Origin: Pollenia angustigena
Taxonomy: Eukaryota; Arthropoda; Insecta; Diptera; Polleniidae
NCBI GenBank assembly: GCA_930367215.1
Contig: OV884056.1
Location: 88,547,285-88,611,284, forward strand
Direction of reading: 5' to 3'
Length of the DNA: 64,000 nucleotides
A program made the translations under genes and the position numbers. The notes below the pieces were generated by a model, which did no database searches, was not told the origin of the DNA, and worked only from the letters and a program-made list of their open reading frames with translations. Within the stretch, counting starts at the first letter, position 1; each line of letters opens with the position of its first letter. Shown piece by piece: positions 35,823-45,473 of the stretch.

Positions 35823-35966
35823 AGTGCTGGTTCACACACGTCAAGCTTGACTCGCCAAGTCTTGAGTTTTTAGAAGAGAGAGGAAAAGAAATGGCATTCT
35901 CTTTTCCCTTCTCTCCAAAAAGCGCAAGACTTGACGAGGCAAACTGGACGTGTGTGAACCGGCACT
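35823..35966. mobile_element. Palindromic MITE (GCTGGTTCACA family), copy 2
   Basis: The ends AGTGCTGGTTCACACACGTC and GACGTGTGTGAACCGGCACT are inverted, with the same family core as 20088-20185. Similar phrases of about 21 bp (CTATTGTGAATTATTTGTCAG and a near copy) lie on both sides. Confidence 0.8.
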
Positions 35967-36042
35967 AAGTAAAAGTCTCTATTGTGAATAACTTGTCAGT
36001 GCTTGAATTGTGAAAGAAAAATATACAAAATAAAATACCTAT

Positions 36043-36346
36043 CAAGGCGAATTTACACCAGTTGAAATTATCTTGCTACGTAAGCAACAGCTGATAACTA
36101 ACCATATGTCAAAATTGTATACCGTCCTGGTGGTTCTGGGAAATCTTAATTATTTCGCTAAAAATTATGAAATTTAATTTTTTACATTATTAAATTTCAA
36201 AACACTCAATTTAAAATTATAAACAAAATGAAAAATTTGTTTGGATTGCTTACTACAGTGTTGTATTATTTTTGACACAACGTTAAAATATTTAACAGTG
36301 TTGTAAACGTTTTCAAGATAATACCACCTTGTATGAAATCGCCTTG
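36043..36346. mobile_element. MITE (CAAGGCGAATT family), copy 2
   Basis: The ends CAAGGCGAATTTACACCA and its imperfect inverse …GAAATCGCCTTG match the outer element at 20355-20685. AT flanks both ends. Confidence 0.65.
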
Positions 36347-36356
36347 ATGCTTATAG

Positions 36357-36501
36357 CTGCGTTCGTTTACCCCAAAATTTGTACAAATGTGTACTGGATT
36401 TTACTGAAATGCGTTCGCATACACATAAATTTGTAAAATTTTCATGTTACTCACCTACTGGATTTTACTGGAAATTTACTGGAAAAGTAAACGAACGCAC
36501 A
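36357..36501. mobile_element. Small MITE, 145 bp
   Basis: The ends CTGCGTTCGTTTAC and GTAAACGAACGCAC are inverted. Internally it carries direct copies of TACTGGATTTTACTG. Confidence 0.7.
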
Positions 36502-36639
36502 TATAATAATTTAATAAAATAATTAATGTATACAGTTGATCTTTATTTTCTTTATTAACACTCCTTTAATAAAAGCAAAAAGTAATATAATTGAGTCCAA
36601 ACTTAGAATACAAATTAAAATTTACAAGTCGTCGGCACA

Positions 36640-36815
36640 TTTCACAGGAGAGACAAACAACTTTTTTTGCTTCATATTTGCATATTTTACACACTTCAAG
36701 ACTCAAATTGAAGAAAAACTACATGCTGGTCGACGTGGCATAGCTTTCTCTACCATACTGCATTTAAATCTCAATTTACTTAAAAAGTGGATTTAGCAGG
36801 TTTGCATATTAAGCC
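36640..36815 (+). repeat. Family D copy
   Basis: It matches 26020-26215, including the short frame IEEKLHAGRRGIAFSTI and the AAAAAGTGGATT tail. Confidence 0.6.
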
Positions 36816-37064
36816 GACAATGTTCCCTTCTCATTCATAATAACACTGGTTGGGAATTTATTTCGTAAAAAAAATAGCGGGAGTAAACATTGGCGATGCC
36901 AAATTTTTTAAGTTTGGGAATTCATTCTCAAAAAATTTGCTATGGGAATCATTCACAATACAAAATAAAAATATATGGGAATATTTTCATGGGAGTAGTT
37001 GTTTGCGATAGGGGTGATTTTATATAAAAACAATACAACAAATTATATTGTCTGGGTATAACAC

Positions 37065-39060
37065 CAAAAAAAGGTCCTCCTTCAACGCCCAAGGACTTTC
37101 AGAAAAAGCTTTATATCCAACTTTTACTAGTTAAATTGTCACGGTATTACACGAAAAACCAGAGACTCCGTTAAAGTCATCTACCTAAACCGTGGTTAAA
37201 GAAGCCAAAAACTTCCTTCTTGAAAAATTTTAACATACTTTTCATTGGCTAACTTTTGTCACCAGTTTAACCCGGTGCGCTTCGCTACCCCCGTTGAAAT
37301 GAAACTAGTGAGCGATTTTTAAAGCCGATCTCGTGTATTGATCCCGAAGCATTTTCTACTACATTTAGATACATTTACAGTAACCGTTCTCCAGTTATAT
37401 ATTGTATTTACATTAAAGCTATTGATACTTTTCCAATCCTTTTTCAACTTTTGACATTTGGTTCCAAATTAAAAACTTTAACTGAAACCGTTTGGTAGAT
37501 ACATACTATAAAGAAATCTTTATAATATTGTATGGAAGGTGCCATTGCCACTCCTGCAATTCCCTAACTTTTTGACATATGTTGTGTATTGATAACCAAT
37601 CTATGTGTACCAAATTTATGAACTTGCAGATGTTGTGCATTTATAAACAAGCTATTCATAGCAAATTTGTAAACTGTAGCTGTCGCCAATCTCTCAATAT
37701 ACACAGAATTCTAGTTTGTTTCATGCCCACTTCTCTAAGCCCGGCCAATTTTTGACTGATGTTGCGTTTTTATAGCCAAGATATTGGTGCCAAATTTGTA
37801 AACTGTAGCTGTTGCCGTTCTCTTGATATACAGAAATATAGTTTGTGCCACACCCACTTCTGAAATCCCGTATATCTTTGACAGATGCCGTCTATTGATA
37901 ACCATTCTATTATTACCAAATTTGGACAATCTTCCACTTACCGTTCTTCATGTATACAAAACGTAATTTGGCGCCACGTCCACTTATCTAATCCCGCCAA
38001 ATTTTTGACAGATGTTGTGGGCTTAGAACCTAGACATTTTTAGCTAAAATATAGCTATTGCTGTTCTCCAGACACACAGAATAATATTTAGTTTCACGCC
38101 CACTTTTTCAATCCTGCCCACATTAAATCAAATAGTATGTATGTGTACTAGGGATGCCAATCGGGATTGATTTTAGAAAAATCCGGGATTTCTGGATCCC
38201 GGGATTTCCTGGGATTTCGGAATTTTTTTAATAAACAAGACTTTTTTTATTTATTTAAGAATTTTCAAAAGGTATTATATATATAACATATATTTTTAAA
38301 AAAGAAAAAAAATAAGAATTATAAAAATAAAAAATACAACTGAAATGTAATTTTTAATAAGAGTTTAAAAATTCAATAAAAACGAAAGTTTTTGTACACA
38401 AAAGTTGATATTAAAATCCCGGGATTAATAAAAATAAATCCCGGGATTCAGGATTTCCCGTTTGGCATCCCTTATGTGTAATTAATTTAAACAATTTTAT
38501 TTCAATCGTTGTTAAGATATAAATAAATCTTTTGTGCCTCGCTTACTTCTTCAATCTCACCTAAATTTTGCCAGTTGTTGTGTATTGATAACGAAGATGC
38601 TTGTTCCTTATTCGGAAACTTTGGTTCTTGCCGTTCTTCATATAAGCATAAATATATAATGTTTGTATGGGAGATGCCACTCCAACTGTTCCAACTCCGT
38701 TCAGAGATTATGTATTGATAGCCCATCTTTGTGTACCAAAGTTGGTAAATTTTGCTCTGACGGTTTTTTAGATATAAATAAATCTTTTCTGTGCATCGCC
38801 CACTTCTCTTGTCCCACCGACATTTTGTTGGGTGTTATTGGTTGCTATCCAAGATATTTTTACAGAATTTGAAAACTAAGGCTAATGCCACTCTCCATAT
38901 ACACAAAAATCTATATTGTCTTTGTAGGGTAGGTGCCACGCCCACTTAAAATTACAAAAAATATAAAGCCTCAAGGTCCTCACAGACCTTGTTAAAATAC
39001 TGTTAAACTTTCATAAAGATCGCTTCAGCGGCGAAGGCGGCTATAAGGTACAAACAAACA
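37065..39060 (+). repeat. Family F satellite-like repeat, large block
   Basis: The core (about 37270-38960) is a chain of diverged 150-170-bp units. They carry CCACGCCCACTTCTC, AATCCCGCCAAATTTTTGAC, TGTTGTGTATTGATAACCAA and TGCCGTTCTCC phrases. The left boundary has TTAACCCGGTGCGCTTCGCT and the right an (ACAA)n run. A 200-bp segment before it (37065-37265) has a diverged direct relative after it (about 39150-39400). A hAT-like MITE at 38149-38473 interrupts the units. Confidence 0.65.
38149..38473. mobile_element. hAT-like MITE with 8-bp target duplication
   Basis: The ends TAGGGATGCCAATCGGGATT and (inverted) AAGGGATGCCAAACGGGA match. The flanks ATGTGTAC (38141-38148) and ATGTGTAA (38474-38481) match at 7 of 8 positions, as expected for hAT integration. 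No transposase. Confidence 0.85.
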
Positions 39061-39838
39061 AACAAACAGACATATAAAAAAAACAAACAAATTAACACAC
39101 ATACATTAATTTTTATATATATAGATATTGCTAGAGTTTTTTTTTCGTTAAAAGTCATCGGTCATCAAGAATTCGCAGAATAAGCTCAAAGAACTTTCAC
39201 AATAAGCTTTTTTATCCAACGTTTTTTAGTCATATTGCCAGGGTTTTACACGAAAATTGGAGCCTTCTCAAAAGTTAGCGGTTAAAATTGTTGTTAAGTA
39301 AGCCAAGAACTTCAAGAATACGCTTTAACTTTCGGTATACGTATCTTTGGCTAACTTTTATTAGTTTTACTTTCAGAGCATTATAGGAAAAATAAGGCCT
39401 TCTTAAAAGTAAAATTCCTTTCTTCATAAAAATAATTTAATAAAAATTAAATTTCATGAACTTAAGCCTAATTAAAAATATTAAAAATTTGGATTAAAAA
39501 CCATAAATAGTTCAACAAAATAACCACAATACTAATTATTGTTAAAAGCTAAGGCACGAGCTCTATGTGTACATTTGTCCTTCAAGTTGTGCTGAAAAAG
39601 GTCAACAGAAAAGAGAAAGACAAAGTGAAAAAACAAAAAATGTACTTGGACTTCAGGAAAAATTCTTGACGAAAGTACGGAAAAACGGAAGTAAAGGAAA
39701 AAACATGTAAAATCAATTAAAATGGATAATCATTCAGGAAAGCAAATTTCGATCTACCAAATGTTAAAATACAATTTGGTTTAAGGATTGATGTTTGACT
39801 AATGACGTCAGCAGTCGTCGATGGCTGCGAGTGTAAGA

Positions 39839-39899
39839 CGGCAAATCCATCTGAGGAGATCGAGTGGTTGCGATCGAAACATGTCATGGTAACCTGCCG
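39839..39899 (+). ncRNA. Type I hammerhead ribozyme, unit 1
   Basis: Stem I is CGGCA/UGCCG (39839-39843 with 39895-39899) and CCAU/AUGG (39847-39850 with 39886-39889), separated by an AAU/UAACC internal loop. The core CUGAGGA lies at 39851-39857. Stem II GAUCG/CGAUC encloses loop AGUGGUUG (39858-39875), then GAA at 39876-39878. Stem III is A-U and C-G with an AU loop (39879-39884). The cleavage triplet GUC ends at 39885. All invariant bases fit the hammerhead consensus, including the G10.1-C11.1 pair. The stem I internal loop and loop II are placed for the tertiary contact known in natural type I ribozymes. Confidence 0.93.
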
Positions 39900-40400
39900 G
39901 CCAGGGTTCGAGCCCGAGCCACGTCAAGAATGAAAGATTGTCAATAACAATTTTAATTGATTTTCATGTTGTAAAATTCCTTTCTTCATAAAAATAATTT
40001 AATAAAAATTAAATTTCATGAACTTAAGCCTAATTAAAAATATTAAAAATTTGGATTAAAAACCATAAATAGTTCAACAAAATAACCACAATACTAATTA
40101 TTGTTAAAAGCTAAGGCACGAGCTCTATGTGTACATTTGTCCTTCAAGTTGTGCTGAAAAAGGTCAACAGAAAAGAGAAAGACAAAGTGAAAAAACAAAA
40201 AATGTACTTGGACTTCAGGAAAAATTCTTGACGAAAGTACGGAAAAACGGAAGTAAAGGAAAAAACATGTAAAATCAATTAAAATGGATAATCATTCAGG
40301 AAAGCAAATTTCGATCTACCAAATGTTAAAATACAATTTGGTTTAAGGATTGATGTTTGACTAATGACGTCAGCAGTCGTCGATGGCTGCGAGTGTAAGA

Positions 40401-40461
40401 CGGCAAATCCATCTGAGGAGATCGAGTGGTTGCGATCGAAACATGTCATGGTAACCTGCCG
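40401..40461 (+). ncRNA. Type I hammerhead ribozyme, unit 2
   Basis: Identical to the unit 1 ribozyme. Predicted cleavage follows the C at 40447, which releases a 562-nt monomer (39886-40447) when combined with unit 1 cleavage. Confidence 0.93.
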
Positions 40462-40962
40462 GCCAGGGTTCGAGCCCGAGCCACGTCAAGAATGAAAGAT
40501 TGTCAATAACAATTTTAATTGATTTTCATGTTGTAAAATTCCTTTCTTCATAAAAATAATTTAATAAAAATTAAATTTCATGAACTTAAGCCTAATTAAA
40601 AATATTAAAAATTTGGATTAAAAACCATAAATAGTTCAACAAAATAACCACAATACTAATTATTGTTAAAAGCTAAGGCACGAGCTCTATGTGTACATTT
40701 GTCCTTCAAGTTGTGCTGAAAAAGGTCAACAGAAAAGAGAAAGACAAAGTGAAAAAACAAAAAATGTACTTGGACTTCAGGAAAAATTCTTGACGAAAGT
40801 ACGGAAAAACGGAAGTAAAGGAAAAAACATGTAAAATCAATTAAAATGGATAATCATTCAGGAAAGCAAATTTCGATCTACCAAATGTTAAAATACAATT
40901 TGGTTTAAGGATTGATGTTTGACTAATGACGTCAGCAGTCGTCGATGGCTGCGAGTGTAAGA

Positions 40963-41023
40963 CGGCAAATCCATCTGAGGAGATCGAGTGGTTGCGATCG
41001 AAACATGTCATGGTAACCTGCCG
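40963..41023 (+). ncRNA. Type I hammerhead ribozyme, unit 3
   Basis: Identical to the unit 1 ribozyme. Predicted cleavage follows the C at 41009. Confidence 0.93.
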
Positions 41024-41524
41024 GCCAGGGTTCGAGCCCGAGCCACGTCAAGAATGAAAGATTGTCAATAACAATTTTAATTGATTTTCATGTTGTAAAA
41101 TTCCTTTCTTCATAAAAATAATTTAATAAAAATTAAATTTCATGAACTTAAGCCTAATTAAAAATATTAAAAATTTGGATTAAAAACCATAAATAGTTCA
41201 ACAAAATAACCACAATACTAATTATTGTTAAAAGCTAAGGCACGAGCTCTATGTGTACATTTGTCCTTCAAGTTGTGCTGAAAAAGGTCAACAGAAAAGA
41301 GAAAGACAAAGTGAAAAAACAAAAAATGTACTTGGACTTCAGGAAAAATTCTTGACGAAAGTACGGAAAAACGGAAGTAAAGGAAAAAACATGTAAAATC
41401 AATTAAAATGGATAATCATTCAGGAAAGCAAATTTCGATCTACCAAATGTTAAAATACAATTTGGTTTAAGGATTGATGTTTGACTAATGACGTCAGCAG
41501 TCGTCGATGGCTGCGAGTGTAAGA

Positions 41525-41585
41525 CGGCAAATCCATCTGAGGAGATCGAGTGGTTGCGATCGAAACATGTCATGGTAACCTGCCG
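41525..41585 (+). ncRNA. Type I hammerhead ribozyme, unit 4
   Basis: Identical to the unit 1 ribozyme. Predicted cleavage follows the C at 41571. Confidence 0.93.
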
Positions 41586-42086
41586 GCCAGGGTTCGAGCC
41601 CGAGCCACGTCAAGAATGAAAGATTGTCAATAACAATTTTAATTGATTTTCATGTTGTAAAATTCCTTTCTTCATAAAAATAATTTAATAAAAATTAAAT
41701 TTCATGAACTTAAGCCTAATTAAAAATATTAAAAATTTGGATTAAAAACCATAAATAGTTCAACAAAATAACCACAATACTAATTATTGTTAAAAGCTAA
41801 GGCACGAGCTCTATGTGTACATTTGTCCTTCAAGTTGTGCTGAAAAAGGTCAACAGAAAAGAGAAAGACAAAGTGAAAAAACAAAAAATGTACTTGGACT
41901 TCAGGAAAAATTCTTGACGAAAGTACGGAAAAACGGAAGTAAAGGAAAAAACATGTAAAATCAATTAAAATGGATAATCATTCAGGAAAGCAAATTTCGA
42001 TCTACCAAATGTTAAAATACAATTTGGTTTAAGGATTGATGTTTGACTAATGACGTCAGCAGTCGTCGATGGCTGCGAGTGTAAGA

Positions 42087-42147
42087 CGGCAAATCCATCT
42101 GAGGAGATCGAGTGGTTGCGATCGAAACATGTCATGGTAACCTGCCG
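42087..42147 (+). ncRNA. Type I hammerhead ribozyme, unit 5
   Basis: Identical to the unit 1 ribozyme. Predicted cleavage follows the C at 42133. The partial sixth unit ends before its ribozyme, so the array has five ribozymes and four fully bounded monomers. Confidence 0.93.
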
Positions 42148-42310
42148 GCCAGGGTTCGAGCCCGAGCCACGTCAAGAATGAAAGATTGTCAATAACAATT
42201 TTAATTGATTTTCATGTTGTAAAATTCCTTTCTTCATAAAAATAATTTAATAAAAATTAAATTTCATGAACTTAAGCCTAATTAAAAATATTAAAAATTT
42301 GGATTAAAAA

Positions 42311-42414
42311 GTCATAGACTCTCGATAATTTGTCTTTATATACCTTGGTGTAGGGTATCAAATTTGAGGGCTTAACCGACTATACTTTCTCACCTGTTAC
42401 AAACCAATAAAAAA
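42311..42414 (+). repeat. Family B-type tail next to the array
   Basis: TTGGTGTAGGGTATCAAATTT followed by CTTAACCGACTATACTTTCT resembles family B ends. The rest of that copy is not visible next to it. Confidence 0.45.
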
Positions 42415-42830
42415 GATTTATAATTTCGCGAAGCACTAAAGATACATTTAAAAATACAAGTGCACAATTATGCGCTACGCAATAAGACATACAGTGATGC
42501 AGTAAAGTAAGTGGCGGAACTCTTAACAAGTTTCATAAAAATAAAAATAATCTTTCAAGTGCCATGGCATTCCCTTACCACGAAGCAGGTTTGTAAGGGA
42601 GAACATCAAAAATAACTGTAAAAAAACGTTCAGTCTGTAAAGCTGATAGCTGCGTTCACCAGCTTTTATATGCATTGAATAAAGCGCCTTTTTTGTCAAA
42701 AATGTATTGCTTTAAAATGGGAACTCGCCATATATAATTCATGTCTTCCGTAAGCGGTATGGTACGCGAAACTCTTACATTTCTCTCTTACAAACCTGCT
42801 TCGTTTGAAGCTTAATTTCTTATTGGGAAT
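42415..42830 (+). mobile_element. Element with CGAAGCAGGTTTGTAAGG ends, copy 1
   Basis: An inner palindrome-bounded block (CGAAGCAGGTTTGTAAGGGA at 42580 and TCTTACAAACCTGCTTCG near 42808) and the flanking 150 bp (TGCGCTACGCAATAAGACAT, AAGTAAGTGGCGGAACTC) all recur inverted at 52390-52760. The mobile unit therefore may include the flanks. Confidence 0.65.
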
Positions 42831-43522
42831 ATAATTGCGTTACTCCCTAAACGGAAGTATTTTTCTGGATTATGTATGGTTGCACGAGTTTTCATTTTTT
42901 TTAATAAAACTTTAAAAAGAAACATGCGATCATTCAACTTTCAACCTTGACATAAGTCATTGTTGCCTTAAAAATAACGCCAGTTCGTTGTTATCAAAAA
43001 TATTTTAAACGATAAGAAAATATAAAATACAAAATTAAAAAACAAATTTGAAGGCAACATAATTTAAGTTTAAAACATTATAAAACCACTGGTCTTTACA
43101 ACATTAGCACGATATGCGATTTACAGCACAGGGAAAAAAGTTTGGAATACTTTATTTAATATAAAAGCTGCAAATATCTTTAAAATTGTTATTATGTTTT
43201 TTTTTTTGTACTTTGAATTGCTCTTATGAAAAAAATTGGTTAATAATTTGGACAACCTTCACAACAAATACTAAACACATGATAAATGTAAGTTAGTCCG
43301 TAGTCCATTCGAGTTAATTTTTTATCCAAGTGGCATTTTAGCATTTCTGAAATTTAATTTTTTTTGAAGTGGCTTTAAAGTTTAACTTTTTTTTACTTTA
43401 AACAAATTATAATTCAATCTTAATTGTCTAAATGATTAAATGTTGCACATACATATGAAGAATAATGTATAAAGTAAAATTTAAATTTTTAAATTAAACA
43501 TAAAATGTACTTGAAGTTCAAG
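42831..43522. other. AT-rich DNA between the array and the Penelope-like dimer
   Basis: No gene or bounded element recognised. Confidence 0.4.
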
Positions 43523-43641
43523 TAGTCTAAATGTTATGGATTAATATTTTGTATTGCTGGATCAAATTATATTATTCAGCTTTTATGTTGTATTGCCTCT
43601 TTAAATCCAATGAAAAAACTTTATTGTATTTTTTTATAAAT

Positions 43642-43686
43642 TAGATCAATATATTTCGAACATCTTCTGTTCATCTTCAGGATCTA
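43642..43686 (-). ncRNA. Hammerhead-like motif in the Penelope-like left arm
   Basis: Mirror of the motif at 45429-45473, with the same sequence on the minus strand: TAGATC stem I, CTGAAGA, GAACA/TGTTC stem II, GAAA, and GATCTA closing. One extra U sits between the CUGAAGA core and stem II. Confidence 0.5.
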
Positions 43687-43848
43687 TACAATTTTAAATA
43701 CAATTAAAGTGTTATTTATAATATATATAATTTTTATAAAATTAAACAAAAATTGAAAAATTACCTGAATTGATTGAAAAATATAATACAAATGAAAAAT
43801 TTTTTTCAAATAACATTTAAATCAAATTGAAAGCTACATAGATAAATA

Positions 43849-44198
43849 ACACCCAATTTTCATGATGATTTTTTCCCCTATTTTTGAAACATGTCTTTTT
43901 TAGTTTGAAAGCGAGCGGGGGAGAGAAGTTAGCAGGGTAGAAAAAAAGACATGAATCGTATTTTCTGTGTTTTTTTTTAACATTCCTCTTTGCACTTAAT
44001 TTTGTTTTTTAATTTATGTTATATTTTTATTTCAAAATGACAATTGCTTATAAAAATATAAAAAATAAACAATTCTAATTTAAAAAAATTCAAACAAAAT
44101 AAGAAACATTGTGAAAATTTAACATGTTTTTGGAAGTTTCTTTAAAAAAAAACTACAAAAAAGACATGTCTTTTAAATCATCGTGAAAATTAGGTGTT
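43849..44198. mobile_element. MITE inserted in the left Penelope-like arm
   Basis: The ends ACACCCAATTTTCATGATGA and TCATCGTGAAAATTAGGTGT are inverted. The right arm of the dimer reads straight through the site (AGATAAATAAGTATATAAT on the inverse strand), so the insertion is younger than the dimer, or at least not copied into it. Inside are paired AGACATGTCTTTT-type blocks. Confidence 0.8.
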
Positions 44199-44210
44199 AG
44201 TATATAATAT

Positions 44211-44562
44211 TTACTTTCTTAAAGGTAAAATTAAATTACAATATGTGTTTATGTAATTCTTTTTATCACTTCTGAAATTACAAGCAACTTGCTCATACTT
44301 AACAATTTGATTCACTTCATGAACTTGCAACTTCAATTTATTTTGTTCTTGTTTTAAAACTTTTACATTGTCAAAATCAAACTCATGCTTGTTTGATCTA
44401 GCATGTTTGGCTAATGCTGATAAATTAACTTTTTCAGTTAAACATTTGCAGTCATACTCATGTTGTTTCAATCTTTTCATTAACTTTTGAGTTGTTTCTC
44501 CAATATAAACTATGTTACAATTTTTACAATTAATTTTATATACAACATCAGATTTTTGCCCA
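44211..44562 (-). pseudogene. Penelope-like GIY-YIG endonuclease domain, left copy
   Basis: The C-terminal 115 or so codons of a Penelope-like polyprotein are open on the minus strand. The sequence KSDVVYKINCKNCNIVYIGE is followed by TTQKLMKRLKQHEYDC and ALAKHARSNKHEFDF. This is the pattern of the GIY-YIG endonuclease fused to the reverse transcriptase in these elements. The catalytic arginine is retained (KRLKQHE). Everything upstream of GQKSD is lost at the dimer junction, so there is no start codon of its own. Confidence 0.82.
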
Positions 44563-45245
44563 GAATTAAAAATATTCTTATCAAAAATAATTTTCCACAT
44601 AAGGTTATTAATCGTCTAATTAACATAGTTCAACAACATAAGCGTATTAATAATAATAGTAATTCAAATGAAACACAAATTAGTTACGCGTATCTTTCTT
44701 CTAATGAGGAAGATATATTAACCAATAATAAAACAGCATCATCACCAGTTAATTTTGCATCAATGACTTATGTTCCGGTTTTAACTGAACAATTATCTAG
44801 AGCATGTAAATATTTCACACCTAATGTTAAACTTGCAATGAAACCACCAATAATGGATAATACTAAAAAATTTTTCAAGAACCTTAAATATAAACTAAAA
44901 CCTGGGCAAAAATCTGATGTTGTATATAAAATTAATTGTAAAAATTGTAACATAGTTTATATTGGAGAAACAACTCAAAAATTAATGAAAATATTGAAAC
45001 AACATGAGTATGACTGCAAATGTTTAACTGAAAAAGTTAATTTATCAGCATTAGCCAAACATGCTAGATCAAACAAGCATGAGTTTGATTTTGACAATGT
45101 AAAAGTTTTAAAACAAGAACAAAATAAATTGAAGTTGCAAGTTCATGAAGTGAATCAAATTGTTAAGTACGAGCAAGTTGCTTGTAATTTCAAAAGTGAT
45201 AAAAAGGATTACATAAACACATATTGTAATTTAATTACACCTTAA
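44563..45245 (+). pseudogene. Penelope-like C-terminal polyprotein fragment, right copy
   Basis: An open frame from the end of the reverse transcriptase (IKNILIKNNFPHKVINRLIN) goes through a low-complexity linker, the conserved YVPVLTEQLSRACK segment and the zinc-binding-like INCKNC, to the GIY-YIG endonuclease domain (VVYKINCKNCNIVYIGETT). The frame stays open to a stop at 45243-45245. The position equivalent to the catalytic arginine is isoleucine (LMKILKQHE, where the left copy has LMKRLKQHE), so this nuclease is probably dead. The reverse transcriptase active site lies upstream and is missing. The element is truncated at 5'. Confidence 0.85.
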
Positions 45246-45428
45246 AGAAAGTAAATATTATATACTTATTTATCTATGTAGTTTTCAATTTGATTTAAAT
45301 GTTATTTGAAAAAAATTTTTCATTTGTATTATATTTTTCAATCAATTCAGGTAATTTTTCAATTTTTGTTTAATTTTATAAAAATTATATATATTATAAA
45401 TAACACTTTAATTGTATTTAAAATTGTA

Positions 45429-45473
45429 TAGATCCTGAAGATGAACAGAAGATGTTCGAAATATATTGATCTA
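45429..45473 (+). ncRNA. Hammerhead-like motif in the Penelope-like right arm
   Basis: Order: stem I UAGAUC (45429-45434), CUGAAGA, one extra U, stem II GAACA/UGUUC with loop GAAGA, GAAA, a minimal stem III (AU/AU with a 2-nt loop) with triplet AUU, then stem I partner GAUCUA. The order and spacing fit the small type I hammerheads described in Penelope-like elements. The extra U next to stem II departs from the consensus, so activity is uncertain. Confidence 0.55.

Larger units (their letters stand above)
39411..42310 (+). repeat. Retrozyme-type tandem array, 5.16 x 562 bp
   Basis: Units begin AAAATTCCTTTCTTCATAAA at 39411, 39973, 40535, 41097, 41659 and 42221. All five full units look identical base for base, and the sixth stops after 90 bp. 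The array can be read as (90-bp repeat plus 472-bp spacer) x 5, then a final 90-bp repeat, as expected when a short element with 90-bp direct ends expands in tandem. Each full unit carries one complete hammerhead ribozyme, a TGACGTCA palindrome (39803-39810 in unit 1) and a GGTTCGAGCCC box (39905-39915). No reading frame of note. Transcripts across the array should self-cleave into 562-nt monomers. Perfect identity means recent amplification, homogenisation, or an assembly effect. Confidence 0.93.

Noticed and set aside
39822..39915. tRNA gene in each 562-bp unit
   Set aside because: A-box-like and B-box-like blocks exist, but no acceptor, D or anticodon stem forms, and the sequence between them is fully used by the hammerhead fold.
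39411..42310. CRISPR array or classical satellite
   Set aside because: The unit is far too long for CRISPR and has no spacers. The embedded ribozyme in every unit gives a more specific explanation than a simple satellite.
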